Source: Desulfuromonadales bacterium (lineage in GTDB: Bacteria > Desulfobacterota > Desulfuromonadia > Desulfuromonadales > BM103). Taken from it: 64,000 nt of DNA. The notes below the pieces were generated by a model. That model was not told the DNA's origin and ran no database searches. It saw only the letters and a program-made list of their open reading frames with translations. Made by a program: the position numbers and the translations under genes. Position 1 is the first letter of the stretch. Every line of letters begins with the position of its first letter. The stretch covers positions 19,182-83,181 of the forward strand of contig JAQYVZ010000013.1 in the NCBI GenBank assembly GCA_030145205.1, written 5' to 3'. Shown piece after piece: positions 56,045-64,000 of the stretch.

Positions 56045-58585
56045 ATGATCAACCTGAAAATCGATGGCAAAGAGGTCCAGATTGCACCGGGCGCCACCAT
56101 TCTTGATGCTGCAGAAACCGTCGGCATCAAGATCCCGACCCTGTGTTATCTTAAAAAGGTGTCTCCGACCGGTGCCTGCCGCGTGTGTGCGGTTGAGATC
56201 GCCGGTGCTGACAAAACCATGACCGCCTGTAACACTCTGGCGATTGAAGGCATGGACGTCACCACTCAGTCCGAAAAGCTGACGAAGATTCGTCGTCAGA
56301 TCGTCGAGCTGCTGCTGGTCAACCACCCCCTTGATTGTCCGGTCTGCGATGCCGGCGGTGAGTGCGACCTGCAGGACATCTGCTACTCGCAGGATGTCAC
56401 CCGGCAGCCGTTCGAAGCGGATGACGTCAATGCCGCCACCATCGACAAGTGGCCCCTGATCCAGCAAGTTCCGAACCGCTGTGTGATGTGCGAAAAGTGC
56501 GTCAAGGTCTGCCATGAGCTGATCGGTTCCAGCGCCCTGTTCGTCAATGAGAAGGGCGACCGCGCCTTTATCGACAAGGACCTGGACAAATGTGAGTTTT
56601 GTGGGAACTGCGTGCAGGTCTGCCCGACCGGCACCATGATCTCCAAGCCGTTCAAATTCAAAGCCCGCCCCTGGGAGCTGCGCAAGACCCCGTCGGTCTG
56701 CACCCTCTGCCCGGCCCAATGCCAGGTTGACATGCAGAGCAAGCAGGGCAAGATTATGCGCGTCACCTCCGAGGACGGCACCACGATCAATGATGGCAAC
56801 CTCTGCATCGGCGGCTTCTTCGCACACGACTACCTCGCCAGCGACCAGCGCCTGACCACCCCTCTGGTGAACAAGGCCCCGGCCAGCTGGGAAGACGCTC
56901 TGGCCCTGACCGCCGATGAGTTGGCGAAAGCAGAGGGCCAGGCAGTAGCCGGCCTGACCTCGCCGCGCCTGACCAACGAAGAGAACTACCTCTTCCAGAA
57001 ACTGTTCCGGGTCGGTCTGGGCAGCAACAATATCGATTCCGAAGCCCGCTTCGGTGCCCTGCGTGCCGCCAAGGTTCTGCAGGAGCAGCTCAAGCTGGCT
57101 GGCGCCAGCAACCATCTCGACCGGATCGGATCGGCAGATGCCCTTCTGGTATTTGGCACCGATCCGAGCAGCGAAGTGCCCGCCGTCGACTGGCAAATCC
57201 AGCTTGCTCATCGTAAAAACGACGCGAAGCTGGTGTTCGCCAACCTGCGCAAGGTGAAGCTGGCTAACCAGTCAGAGACCTTCCTGCAGTACAAGGTCGG
57301 CAGTGAGGCCTACCTGGCCGGCGCCCTGGCGAAACTGATCGTCGATAAGGGCCAGGCCAACAACGATTACCTGCAGCAGTTTGTCGGCAACCTCGATGAG
57401 CTGAACAGCACCTTGGCTGGCATCGATCTGGACGCGGCCATTGCCGCGACCGGCGTCTCCAAAGAGCTGCTTGAAGAAGCTGCGGATTACCTCGGCAGCG
57501 CCGCATCGGTGGCCATCGTCTTCGGGCGTGATCTGACCGCCAGCACTCAGGCAGAAGCCGGTGTTGCCGCCTTGGCCAACCTGGCTCTGGTTTGCGGCGC
57601 CATGGGCGGCGACAAGGGCGGCCTCTTCCCGATCGATGAAAAGGGCAACATGCAAGGCCTGCTCGACGCCGGCACCTGCCCGGAATTCCTGCCTGGCCTG
57701 CAGCCTTATGCCGCAGCGACCGAGAAATTTGCCACAGCATGGCATGCCGAACTGCCGCAAGGTGGTCTCGACGCTGCCGGGATCCTGGCTGGCATCGAAA
57801 GCGGCTCCATCAAGGCCCTCTATCTGGCCGGCACCAACCCGCTGGTCGATTTCCCCGAGAGTGCCCGCTGGCGTAAAGCCCTCACGAAGGTTAACTTCCT
57901 GGTCGTTCAGGACATTATGTCCAACGACCTGACCGCGCTGGCGAACGTCGTGCTCCCCGGTGCCGCCACCACAGAGAAACGCGGCAGCGTCACCTCGCTC
58001 GACAATCGCGTCAACAACCTGCGCATCGCTGTCGATCCCGCCGGCGAAGCTCGCCCTGACTTGGCGATCATTGCAGACCTGTTCGCCCAGATCACCGGCA
58101 AGCCGGCCCCGAGCGATACCGTCGTGCGTCAGGAAATGTTCGAGTTGGGTGGCGTCTACTCCGATGTCTGCCAGATGCTCGAGCAGCGCCCCTTCTGCTG
58201 GAAGGACGCCTATGCTCCGGCCAACCAGAGCCTGACCGCTGCACAGCCTGAGCTGAAAACCGCTCCGGCCGCCGACCTGCAGCTGCTGATCGGCAAAAGC
58301 CGCTTCCAGTTCGGCTCCTCGACCACCCTTTCCAAGGCAACTGCAGAACTGGAAGCTGAAGGTGTGATTGAGATCAGCGCTGACGACGCTGCCAAGTTGG
58401 GCTTGGCTGACGGTGGCCGCGTCACTCTGACCGGCCCGGCCGGTTCGGCCACCGGCCCGATCAAGGTGTCAGAACAACAACCAGCCGGCCTGCTGTTCGC
58501 TCCGTATAACTACGCAAAACTCAATATTCAGCAGGTTGCAGCGACCGGCAGCAACAGTGTCACGGTCAAAGCCGCAAAAGCATAA
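56045..58585 (+). CDS. sfrA: NADPH oxidoreductase alpha subunit, NuoG-like
   Basis: An 846-residue paralogue of NuoG. It has the N-terminal [2Fe-2S] domain (CYLKKV, CRVCAVE), a His-Cys3 site (HPLDCPVCDAGGECDLQ), two [4Fe-4S] motifs (CVMCEKCVKVC, CEFCGNCVQVCP), a fourth site beginning CTLCPAQC and a molybdopterin-family C-terminal domain. With SfrB it forms the SfrAB complex. The ATG at 56045 is taken because the [2Fe-2S] fold starts there (MINLKIDGKEV); a longer in-frame reading from 55961 overlaps sfrB. A strong terminator follows. Confidence 0.92.
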   Translation: MINLKIDGKEVQIAPGATILDAAETVGIKIPTLCYLKKVSPTGACRVCAVEIAGADKTMTACNTLAIEGMDVTTQSEKLTKIRRQIVELLLVNHPLDCPVCDAGGECDLQDICYSQDVTRQPFEADDVNAATIDKWPLIQQVPNRCVMCEKCVKVCHELIGSSALFVNEKGDRAFIDKDLDKCEFCGNCVQVCPTGTMISKPFKFKARPWELRKTPSVCTLCPAQCQVDMQSKQGKIMRVTSEDGTTINDGNLCIGGFFAHDYLASDQRLTTPLVNKAPASWEDALALTADELAKAEGQAVAGLTSPRLTNEENYLFQKLFRVGLGSNNIDSEARFGALRAAKVLQEQLKLAGASNHLDRIGSADALLVFGTDPSSEVPAVDWQIQLAHRKNDAKLVFANLRKVKLANQSETFLQYKVGSEAYLAGALAKLIVDKGQANNDYLQQFVGNLDELNSTLAGIDLDAAIAATGVSKELLEEAADYLGSAASVAIVFGRDLTASTQAEAGVAALANLALVCGAMGGDKGGLFPIDEKGNMQGLLDAGTCPEFLPGLQPYAAATEKFATAWHAELPQGGLDAAGILAGIESGSIKALYLAGTNPLVDFPESARWRKALTKVNFLVVQDIMSNDLTALANVVLPGAATTEKRGSVTSLDNRVNNLRIAVDPAGEARPDLAIIADLFAQITGKPAPSDTVVRQEMFELGGVYSDVCQMLEQRPFCWKDAYAPANQSLTAAQPELKTAPAADLQLLIGKSRFQFGSSTTLSKATAELEAEGVIEISADDAAKLGLADGGRVTLTGPAGSATGPIKVSEQQPAGLLFAPYNYAKLNIQQVAATGSNSVTVKAAKA

Positions 58586-58611
58586 TCTGACACAACATCC
58601 AGAAACACAAC

Positions 58612-58640
58612 CGCCCCGCTTTATGCGGGGCGTTTTTTAT
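58612..58640 (+). terminator. Rho-independent terminator of sfrBA
   Basis: CGCCCCGC (58612-58619) pairs perfectly with GCGGGGCG (58625-58632) around a 5-base loop, followed by T6. Confidence 0.95.
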
Positions 58641-58665
58641 TGGGCAAAAGTCCTTAAGGAACATC

Positions 58666-58701
58666 TGAGACACTTTTCATGGACATGCGTATAGTGTCTC
58701 A
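58666..58701. repeat. 9-bp perfect inverted repeat in the sfrA-DUF1846 gap
   Basis: TGAGACACT (58666-58674) and AGTGTCTCA (58693-58701) are exact reverse complements 18 bases apart. They lie after the sfr terminator and about 140 bp before the DUF1846 promoter. Could be an operator with two half-sites or part of a small RNA. The rest of 58641-58839 shows nothing I can name. Confidence 0.45.
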
Positions 58702-58839
58702 AATCAGAACTATACAACCCCTTTCTTTCCATATGAAGACTCTCAGTATTTAGGTCGGAGAAGCACCCAAGCAGAAGCGCTAAGTCCATATATCTCTGTT
58801 TTTTTAGATGCTTATGTCGCCTTACCTGCTGAACGTTGT

Positions 58840-58868
58840 TTGACATGGTTCTGGGCATGATGTAGAAG
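58840..58868 (+). promoter_or_regulatory. Predicted promoter of the DUF1846 gene
   Basis: Perfect -35 TTGACA (58840-58845), 17-base spacer and -10 TAGAAG (58863-58868). The start would be near 58875, giving a leader of about 70 bases. Confidence 0.55.
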
Positions 58869-58946
58869 AGATGAAAGGTTGAAGTTGGGTCGAAGGCAGA
58901 CCACTGTCTTTATAAGTCGATACGACAAAAGGGAGGATTGTTTTCT

Positions 58947-60461
58947 ATGGCAAAGACTGCTGGTTTTGACAATGAAAAGTATCTCCAAGAGCAACACGAA
59001 AAGATCCTGGAGCGCGTTCAGAAGTTTGATAACAAGCTTTACCTGGAGTTCGGCGGGAAGATCATGTTTGATTACCACGCTGCCAGGGTTCTGCCCGGGT
59101 TCTCCCCCAATGTCAAGATGAGGTTACTGCAAAAACTCAAGGGGAACGCAGATATCATCTTGTGTATCTATGCAGGCGATATCGAACGTCGAAAAATGAG
59201 GGCGGACTTCGGAATCACCTACGATGTTGATGTCATGAGACAGATTGATGACCTGCGTAGTTGGGGGATCGACGTCACTGCCGTGGTTATCACCCGCTTT
59301 GAAGACCAGCCAGCGGTCAATATTTTCAAGAACAAACTGGAACGACGCAATATCAAGGTCTACACTCACCGTTACACCAAGGGGTACCCTACGGATGTCG
59401 ATATGATCGTCAGCGATGCAGGGTACGGTGCCAACGACTACATCGAAACAACGCATCCCCTGGTTATTGTCACCGGTCCCGGTCCGGGCAGTGGCAAGCT
59501 CGCGACCTGCCTGTCCCAGATGTATCATGAACACAAACAGGGCGTAAACTCAGGTTACGCAAAGTTCGAAACCTTTCCCATCTGGAGCATCCCACTGAAG
59601 CATCCGGTGAATGTGGCCTATGAAGCAGCAACGGCTGACATAGGTGATTTTAACCTGATCGACCCGTATCACCTCGAGAAATACAATCAACCTGCCATCA
59701 ATTATAATCGTGATGTTGAGGTCTTCCCGGTCCTCAAACGCATCCTGGAGAAGATTATGGGCCACGCGGTCTATAACTCTCCAACTGACATGGGTGTCAA
59801 CATGGCCGGCTTCGGGATTGTCGATGACGAGCTGGTCAGCGAGGCTGCCAAACAGGAGATTATCCGCAGGTTCTTCCGCTATCGTTGCGAGTATGCTCTG
59901 GGCTATGTCGATAAGGCAACGGTCCAGAGGGCGGAGTTGATCATGAAGGAACTAGACTTGAAACCGGAAGACCGCAAAATTGTTGAGCCGGCCAGAGGAT
60001 GTATTGAGAATGGCGCAATGGCCGGTAAGGGGAATGAGGGAATCTACTGCGGGGCGGCTATTGAGCTCCACGATGGAACGATTGTCACTGGCAAAAATTC
60101 ACCCTTATTGCATGCCGCTTCGAGCCTGGTTCTTAACGCCATCAAAACCCTTGCCGGAATTCCGGACGGCATTCACTTGCTGGCCCCGGGGATCATTGAA
60201 TCGATAGGGAGTTTGAAAAAAGATATCCTCAATAGCACGACGATCAGTCTTGACCTTGAAGAGACCTTAATCGCACTGAGCGTAAGTACCACAACCAACC
60301 CGACCAGTCAGATGGCCATGACCAAGTTGAAGCAACTGAAAAACTGTGAAGTGCACCTGACCCATATCCCGACCCCAGGAGATGAGACGGGTTTGCGGAG
60401 GCTTGGCGTCAACCTGACCAGCGATCCGAACTTCCCGTCGCGGGCACTGTACGTAACCTAG
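58947..60461 (+). CDS. DUF1846 (UPF0371) family protein
   Basis: A 504-residue soluble protein, full length for DUF1846. [19 protein letters not shown], a P-loop-like [20 protein letters not shown] and [14 protein letters not shown] are family hallmarks. The family is best known from Firmicutes and has solved structures but no firm function; ATP binding is likely from the glycine-rich loop. The ATG at 58947 is 10 bases after GGGAGG; a TTG at 58938 in the same frame is too close to that site. The gene stands alone, is less GC-rich than its neighbours, and is followed by a tRNA-like fragment, all in keeping with transfer. Confidence 0.88.
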   Translation: MAKTAGFDNEKYLQEQHEKILERVQKFDNKLYLEFGGKIMFDYHAARVLPGFSPNVKMRLLQKLKGNADIILCIYAGDIERRKMRADFGITYDVDVMRQIDDLRSWGIDVTAVVITRFEDQPAVNIFKNKLERRNIKVYTHRYTKGYPTDVDMIVSDAGYGANDYIETTHPLVIVTGPGPGSGKLATCLSQMYHEHKQGVNSGYAKFETFPIWSIPLKHPVNVAYEAATADIGDFNLIDPYHLEKYNQPAINYNRDVEVFPVLKRILEKIMGHAVYNSPTDMGVNMAGFGIVDDELVSEAAKQEIIRRFFRYRCEYALGYVDKATVQRAELIMKELDLKPEDRKIVEPARGCIENGAMAGKGNEGIYCGAAIELHDGTIVTGKNSPLLHAASSLVLNAIKTLAGIPDGIHLLAPGIIESIGSLKKDILNSTTISLDLEETLIALSVSTTTNPTSQMAMTKLKQLKNCEVHLTHIPTPGDETGLRRLGVNLTSDPNFPSRALYVT

Positions 60462-60529
60462 TTATGAGCCCCCGGTGGATCTTCTATTCCTTTAGGTCTT
60501 TGTGGAGCGAGCATGCGAGCAGACACTAC

Positions 60530-60577
60530 TGCTTCGAGAGCAGGGGCCGCTGGTTCGAATCCAGTAATCCGGTTTAC
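60530..60577 (+). other. tRNA-like 3' half (anticodon arm plus T arm), probably a pseudo-tRNA or integration scar
   Basis: CTGC (60530-60533) and GCAG (60541-60544) enclose a 7-base loop TTCGAGA; after a 5-base variable region, GCTGG-TTCGAAT-CCAGT (60550-60566) is a canonical T arm. A matching 5' acceptor for AATCCGG, a proper D arm and CCA are missing, so it is not a working tRNA. Such 3' halves are typical of att sites. From here to 60712 I see no coding signal. Confidence 0.5.
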
Positions 60578-60712
60578 TCTTTATCCTCGCACATTGTTTG
60601 GAGGGTATGCGTTTGATCTGTTTGAGAAATTCTTACTGCCCCCACAATGTAAGAAAACTCCCGATTCAAAGATTGAGGACTTTCGTGTTTTATAACTGGG
60701 GCAAAACGAGAG

Positions 60713-60748
60713 TGGCCCATCCAAAAAGGACGGGCCATTTTTCATTTT
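60713..60748 (+). terminator. Rho-independent terminator downstream of the tRNA-like fragment
   Basis: TGGCCCATCC (60713-60722) pairs with GGACGGGCCA (60728-60737) with one mismatch and a 5-base A loop, followed by TTTTTCATTTT. It may be the terminator of the DUF1846 transcript. Confidence 0.8.
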
Positions 60749-60857
60749 ATTGGTCGTGTAATTAGCTACAAGGGAAAACCAGAGGTGGTCAGGGCCAACT
60801 GTCAGAGGTTTCTCCTCCTCCGCTGTTTTGGAGCTTTCTTTGTTTCTGCTGGCGGCT

Positions 60858-61076
60858 CTAGTCTTTACGGTAGGCATGGAAACACAAGTCAACTTTTGCC
60901 TCATAGTATTCCGTATCCAAAGTCAACCGGTTATGGTAAACACAGTTCTCTCTTCGTTCGTCCATACACACACGAAGCAGACTAGAAAGTGAATTTTTAG
61001 GTACTCCATCTATAAGCTTCTCTTCGCCTGGAATGTATTGACTCTTCTTAAAAGTTTCACAGTCATTGTCTGGCAT
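60858..61076 (-). CDS. Small hypothetical protein (72 residues)
   Basis: The reading frame starts at an ATG preceded by GGGAGG 5 bases ahead, a stronger ribosome site than most genes here. The product is polar and charged with four cysteines and no membrane segment or signal peptide. No family recognised. It lies in the AT-richer patch between two terminators, on the minus strand. The ribosome site is the main support; the coding call remains tentative. Confidence 0.4.
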   Translation of the reverse strand: MPDNDCETFKKSQYIPGEEKLIDGVPKNSLSSLLRVCMDERRENCVYHNRLTLDTEYYEAKVDLCFHAYRKD

Positions 61077-61205
61077 ATAAGCCTCCCGATAGAAGAAAAA
61101 TTTTCAGCACCCTATCACAGCCCACCTCTGTATGCGAACTATCTAAAAAGCAGAAGATATGCTCAGCCAATACTGTTGGGAAAATCTCTCACAAACCCTG
61201 ACATA

Positions 61206-61254
61206 AAAAAGGTGCAGACTGCTTTTATGAAAAAACAGTCTGCACCTTTTTAAT
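61206..61254. terminator. Bidirectional terminator downstream of satP
   Basis: AAAAAGGTGCAGACTG (61206-61221) pairs with CAGTCTGCACCTTTTT (61236-61251) as a 16-bp stem with a 14-base loop, with T runs on both strands. It ends satP on the minus strand and insulates the patch to the left. Confidence 0.9.
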
Positions 61255-61294
61255 ACTAAAAGCGTCTACGCTGAAGCTGTCGTGTTGCTAAGAA

Positions 61295-61933
61295 TTAGAA
61301 CAAACCTGCCGCTTCGACCTCTTCATCCATCTCTTCTTCAATCGCTTCGATGGCAAATGCTGCACCGAGCGGAGCAATCGTGCGGCCGTAAACCTCATTG
61401 AGCACCTGGGCCAGACCGGTGTAGATCGCGGAGAAACCGCAGAAGATTCCTTCATAACCAGCGATGGTTTTGATCGTGTGGTTGCCGGTGATATCACCGA
61501 TCGCGAGAAGGAAAAACAGGACCGTCAGCGAACCGAACACAACCTGCAGCGCCCGGTTCAGCTTGAAGGTACCGATAAAGAGTACGAACGTAAAAAAGCC
61601 CCACATGGCCAGGTACGCAGTCATGGCCGTGGCGTTCGGTTTTGCAGCGTACCCCATTTGCGGCAGGATGATCAGCGCCACCAGAGTCAACCAGAAGAGC
61701 CCGTAGGAGGTAAACGCCGTCGTACCGAAGGTATTGTTCTTTTTCCACTCCATGATGCCAACGATGATCTGGGCGAGGCCGCCATAAAAGATGCCCATGG
61801 CGAGGATCATCGCATCGAGCGGAAACAGCCCTGCGTTGTGCAGGTTGAGCAGGACGGTGGTCATGCCGAAGCCGAGCAGCCCGAGGGGCGCCGGATTGGC
61901 GGTCGTGTCATTGATGGTAAGTGATTTTGCCAT
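61295..61933 (-). CDS. satP: Acetate uptake transporter, GPR1/FUN34/YaaH (SatP) family
   Basis: A 212-residue inner-membrane protein with six hydrophobic helices and the family signature [11 protein letters not shown] near the N-terminus. SatP-type proteins are acetate/succinate-proton symporters or channels. In an acetate-oxidising anaerobe this would be a main carbon entry point. The C-terminal tail is acidic ([10 protein letters not shown]). GGAGAG precedes the ATG. It lies 99 bp downstream of the GntR gene on the same strand. Confidence 0.93.
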   Translation of the reverse strand: MAKSLTINDTTANPAPLGLLGFGMTTVLLNLHNAGLFPLDAMILAMGIFYGGLAQIIVGIMEWKKNNTFGTTAFTSYGLFWLTLVALIILPQMGYAAKPNATAMTAYLAMWGFFTFVLFIGTFKLNRALQVVFGSLTVLFFLLAIGDITGNHTIKTIAGYEGIFCGFSAIYTGLAQVLNEVYGRTIAPLGAAFAIEAIEEEMDEEVEAAGLF

Positions 61934-62032
61934 TGTCTTGATCTCTCCTGATTTTCACGTGAGTTGAATGGATGTTCCTGCCGTTTCTCTGGCCGCTTCT
62001 CGATGTGAAGGCAGAACGCTTCGAACCTCTAT

Positions 62033-62755
62033 TTAAACTTTTTCAGTTGCTTCTCTGCTAAGGATGGACTGCGAATCTCTCTGTTTGTTTTGCGCCATGG
62101 CATTCTGATGCTGCGCTTCGATACTTTCACGGGCAGTCCGGATATGCCGTCGCATCAGTAAATCGGCCAGTTCGGCATCCCGTTCTTCGATCGCATCGAC
62201 AATGCGCCGGTGTTCCTTGAGTGCCTGATATGGGCGCTGACTCGAGGCGCTGAACTGATAGCGGTACATGCGAATCTGCTGGTAAAGCCCACCTTCCAGG
62301 ACTGTCAGAACTTTGGGATTCCGGTTGCCCTGCAGAATCTGGTAGTGAAAGTCAAACTCCCTGTTTGGCTGGTTACAGAAGAGACCCTGGCCCGCTTCAA
62401 GACTTTTCTCCTGCTCGTCGAGCAGGGCACGCAGCGTCTGGATCTCGGTGTCGGTCATATGCTGTGCAGCCAGGCTGCACGAGAGTCCCCCCAGCACTTC
62501 CCTGATCTGGTAGATGTTCACGAGCTCTTCGAGGGAGAGGGTGGTGACCCGTGCCCCCAGATTCGGAGAACGCAGCAGCAGATGGCGCTCTTCAAGGCGG
62601 CTCAAGGCTTCGCGCAAGGTGCCGCGGCTGATGCCGTAGGCTTTCGCCAGCTCCGGTTCGGAGATTTTGCTCCCCTGGGGGAGATCGCCCTTGATGATGG
62701 CCGCTTCGAGTTGCTCAAAGACCTGATCGGTCAGGGGCAGGGAGGATTGACTCAT
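62033..62755 (-). CDS. GntR family transcriptional regulator (FCD subfamily)
   Basis: A 240-residue regulator with an N-terminal winged helix (about 10-75; ISEPELAKAYGISRGTLREALSRL carries the recognition helix) and a C-terminal FCD ligand domain with metal-type histidines (REFDFHYQIL, EHRRIVDAI). FCD members usually sense small carboxylic acids. The ATG at 62755 is preferred to the GTG at 62809, since the latter would fall at the predicted transcription start and a palindromic operator lies between them. It precedes satP and may control it and itself. Confidence 0.88.
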   Translation of the reverse strand: MSQSSLPLTDQVFEQLEAAIIKGDLPQGSKISEPELAKAYGISRGTLREALSRLEERHLLLRSPNLGARVTTLSLEELVNIYQIREVLGGLSCSLAAQHMTDTEIQTLRALLDEQEKSLEAGQGLFCNQPNREFDFHYQILQGNRNPKVLTVLEGGLYQQIRMYRYQFSASSQRPYQALKEHRRIVDAIEERDAELADLLMRRHIRTARESIEAQHQNAMAQNKQRDSQSILSREATEKV

Positions 62756-62784
62756 TGCTGTGCTGTCTCGTGGTTGATGGTGAC

Positions 62785-62792
62785 TGTCGACA
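62785..62792. promoter_or_regulatory. TGTCGACA operator, promoter-distal copy
   Basis: A perfect 8-bp palindrome centred about +25 from the predicted start of the GntR gene. It has the short palindrome form bound by FadR/FCD-type GntR regulators. An identical copy is at 62858-62865, 73 bp away centre to centre. Confidence 0.55.
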
Positions 62793-62820
62793 AATTCCGC
62801 CTTATTCACCGTACTTCAGG

Positions 62821-62849
62821 AATATATATGGTTGAAATTACCATGACAA
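62821..62849 (-). promoter_or_regulatory. Predicted promoter of the GntR regulator gene
   Basis: Minus strand: -35 TTGTCA (62844-62849), 17-base spacer, -10 TATATT (62821-62826), close to consensus. The start is expected near 62814. Confidence 0.7.
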
Positions 62850-62857
62850 GCAAAAAG

Positions 62858-62865
62858 TGTCGACA
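62858..62865. promoter_or_regulatory. TGTCGACA operator, upstream copy
   Basis: A second perfect TGTCGACA palindrome, 8 bp upstream of the -35 box of the GntR promoter (centre about -47). Together with the copy at 62785 it brackets the promoter. Confidence 0.55.
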
Positions 62866-63020
62866 TTATTAGAAATTTCTTTTCTAAGGCAAAAAATCCT
62901 TATTGAACCTGAAATTTCCCTGATCGGTCACTTTTACGGACGTAGAACCAGTGCGTCCATTTCATAAACAGAAAGGCTTTTCCTTGGCGCTGGCGGCTGA
63001 ACGGGCTAAACTCTGCGGCA

Positions 63021-64000
63021 ATGAATTCTCACGCTGCACACTCCCCTGAACTTAACCCGCGCCTGCACTACGGCTGGGTGATCGTCATGGCCGGCACCCT
63101 GACGATCTTCGCCTGCCTCGGCCTGGCCCGCTTCGCCTTCGGCATGCTGCTGCCGAGCATGCGCACGGCACTGGCCATGAGCTACGACGACATGGGGCTG
63201 CTCGGCACTGGCAACTTCGCCGGCTACCTGGTGGCGGTCGCGATTGCGCCGCTGCTGCTGCGCGTTTGTACGCCCCGCGTCCTGATCAGCATCGGCCTCT
63301 TCCTGATCGCCACCTGCATGTTCGCCATCAGCGCCTGCAGCAGCTATCTGCCGGTCTTGCTGCTTTACGGAGCAGTCGGCGTCGGCAGCGGGCTCGCGAA
63401 CATCCCGATTATGGTGCTGGTCTCCTACTGGTTCCGCCAGGAAAAGCGGGGGCGGGCTGCCGGCTTTATTGTGATCGGCAGCGGCTTTGCCATCATCTTT
63501 TCCGGCTTTATTGTGCCGCGCCTGAATGTGGCCTTTGGTGAGACCGGCTGGCGGGTAAGCTGGCTACTACTGGGGGGGGTTGTTCTGCTCGTGGCGCTGG
63601 TAGTGTCCAGCCTGATCCGTAACGATCCGGAAGAGAAGGGGCTCGAACCGGTCGGCAAAAAAACAAATCTTGACTACGACCCCTCGGAAACCAAAGGCCG
63701 GTTCACCACTCTGCGGATTCTCGCCCATCTCGGCGCGCTCTATTTCATCTTCGGTGCGACCTACGTTATCTACGGCACCTTTATCGTCACCACCATGGTG
63801 GAGGATTATGGCTTTGCCGAAGCCAGCGCCGGCCAGTTCTGGTCCTGGGTCGGTTTCTTCAGCCTCTTCTCCGGCACCCTGTTCGGCACGCTCTCCGACC
63901 GGATCGGCCGCAAGGGGGGGCTGATGACCGTCTTCGGCGTGCAGACTCTGGCCTACCTGCTGGCCGGCAGCCGCCTGGGCGAGATCGCCATGTTCGGCTC
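63021..64000 (+). CDS. MFS transporter, YbfB/YjiJ-like (partial, runs off right edge)
   Basis: An open frame from the ATG at 63021 gives at least 326 residues with about ten hydrophobic helices. GLARFAFGMLLPSMRTALAM in the first helix-loop and GNFAGYLVAV resemble the YbfB/YjiJ group; the inter-domain loop is charged (NDPEEKGLEPVGKK), and SDRIGRKGG is the MFS loop motif of the second half. Substrate unknown. It is divergent from the GntR gene, which could regulate it. The C-terminus lies outside the window. Confidence 0.85.
   Translation, partial: MNSHAAHSPELNPRLHYGWVIVMAGTLTIFACLGLARFAFGMLLPSMRTALAMSYDDMGLLGTGNFAGYLVAVAIAPLLLRVCTPRVLISIGLFLIATCMFAISACSSYLPVLLLYGAVGVGSGLANIPIMVLVSYWFRQEKRGRAAGFIVIGSGFAIIFSGFIVPRLNVAFGETGWRVSWLLLGGVVLLVALVVSSLIRNDPEEKGLEPVGKKTNLDYDPSETKGRFTTLRILAHLGALYFIFGATYVIYGTFIVTTMVEDYGFAEASAGQFWSWVGFFSLFSGTLFGTLSDRIGRKGGLMTVFGVQTLAYLLAGSRLGEIAMFG

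Noticed and set aside
60470..60577. Complete tRNA gene (Ser-CGA or Sec type) in front of the T arm
   Set aside because: No 5' acceptor pairs with AATCCGG at a normal distance, the D arm cannot be formed, and the variable arm is too short for Ser or Sec.
60581..60904. 107-codon minus-strand open frame overlapping the 72-codon one
   Set aside because: No ribosome site, low-complexity composition, and it runs through a terminator stem and the tRNA-like region.
1..64000. CRISPR arrays, rRNA operons, transposases, integrases or prophage genes
   Set aside because: None was seen: no regularly spaced repeats, no rRNA sequence and no recognisable DDE or tyrosine recombinase motif on either strand.

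Overview
The window looks like chromosomal DNA of an anaerobic, acetate-using deltaproteobacterium of the Desulfuromonadales type (Geobacter/Desulfuromonas relatives). The reasons are a complete 14-gene Nuo operon whose NuoF carries extra Fe-S domains, an SfrAB-type NADPH oxidoreductase pair, an Rnf operon, a futalosine-route menaquinone cluster, an ORP-like module (NifX-family protein plus two ferredoxin-MinD ATPases), several c-di-GMP proteins and a SatP-type acetate transporter with a GntR/FCD regulator. Lineage is inferred from gene content only.

Layout. 1-1000: end of a LivH-type permease and a broken epimerase gene. 1121-4132: a three-domain radical SAM / ArsM-like methyltransferase / DUF5714 protein, convergent with a GGDEF-EAL protein (4139-6244). 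6431-9091: ORP-like trio with its promoter and a palindromic operator. 9129-11273: PocR-GAF-GAF-GGDEF protein. 11319-19908: closely spaced minus-strand run mqnP-ubiX-mqnE-mqnC-hisC-mutY-(GIDE/EF-hand membrane protein)-lemA. 20028-20846: xth. 20973-36120: nuoA-N with promoter, operator and terminator. 36187-41302: rnfABCDGE with promoter and terminator. 41481-53829: mostly housekeeping genes (pseudouridine synthase, DUF2339, def-fmt, htpX, rsmB, spoIIM-like, rpe, CoA-pyrophosphatase Nudix, Hcy-methyltransferase/MTHFR fusion, lipoprotein), interrupted by an AT-rich methyltransferase gene (44355-45056) and a 145-bp inverted-repeat element (47646-47790). 53898-58640: sfrBA. 58840-61254: a patch with a DUF1846 gene, a tRNA-like 3' half, terminators and a small ORF. 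61295-64000: satP, its likely GntR regulator, and the start of an MFS transporter.

How it fits together. Nuo, Rnf and SfrAB connect the NADH, ferredoxin and NADPH pools to the membrane and to menaquinone made by the Mqn enzymes; SatP brings in acetate. The nuo and sfr promoter regions share an identical 14-bp near-palindrome found nowhere else that I noticed, which suggests one regulator sets both. The GntR gene has two TGTCGACA palindromes flanking a good promoter, which suggests autoregulation.

Best candidates for something undescribed: the radical SAM-ArsM-DUF5714 fusion, which keeps the cysteines typical of arsenite methyltransferases; the shared nuo/sfr operator; and the ORP-like module with a duplicated NifX domain under a CRP/FNR-like palindrome. 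All calls come from reading the sequence; no database search was run.
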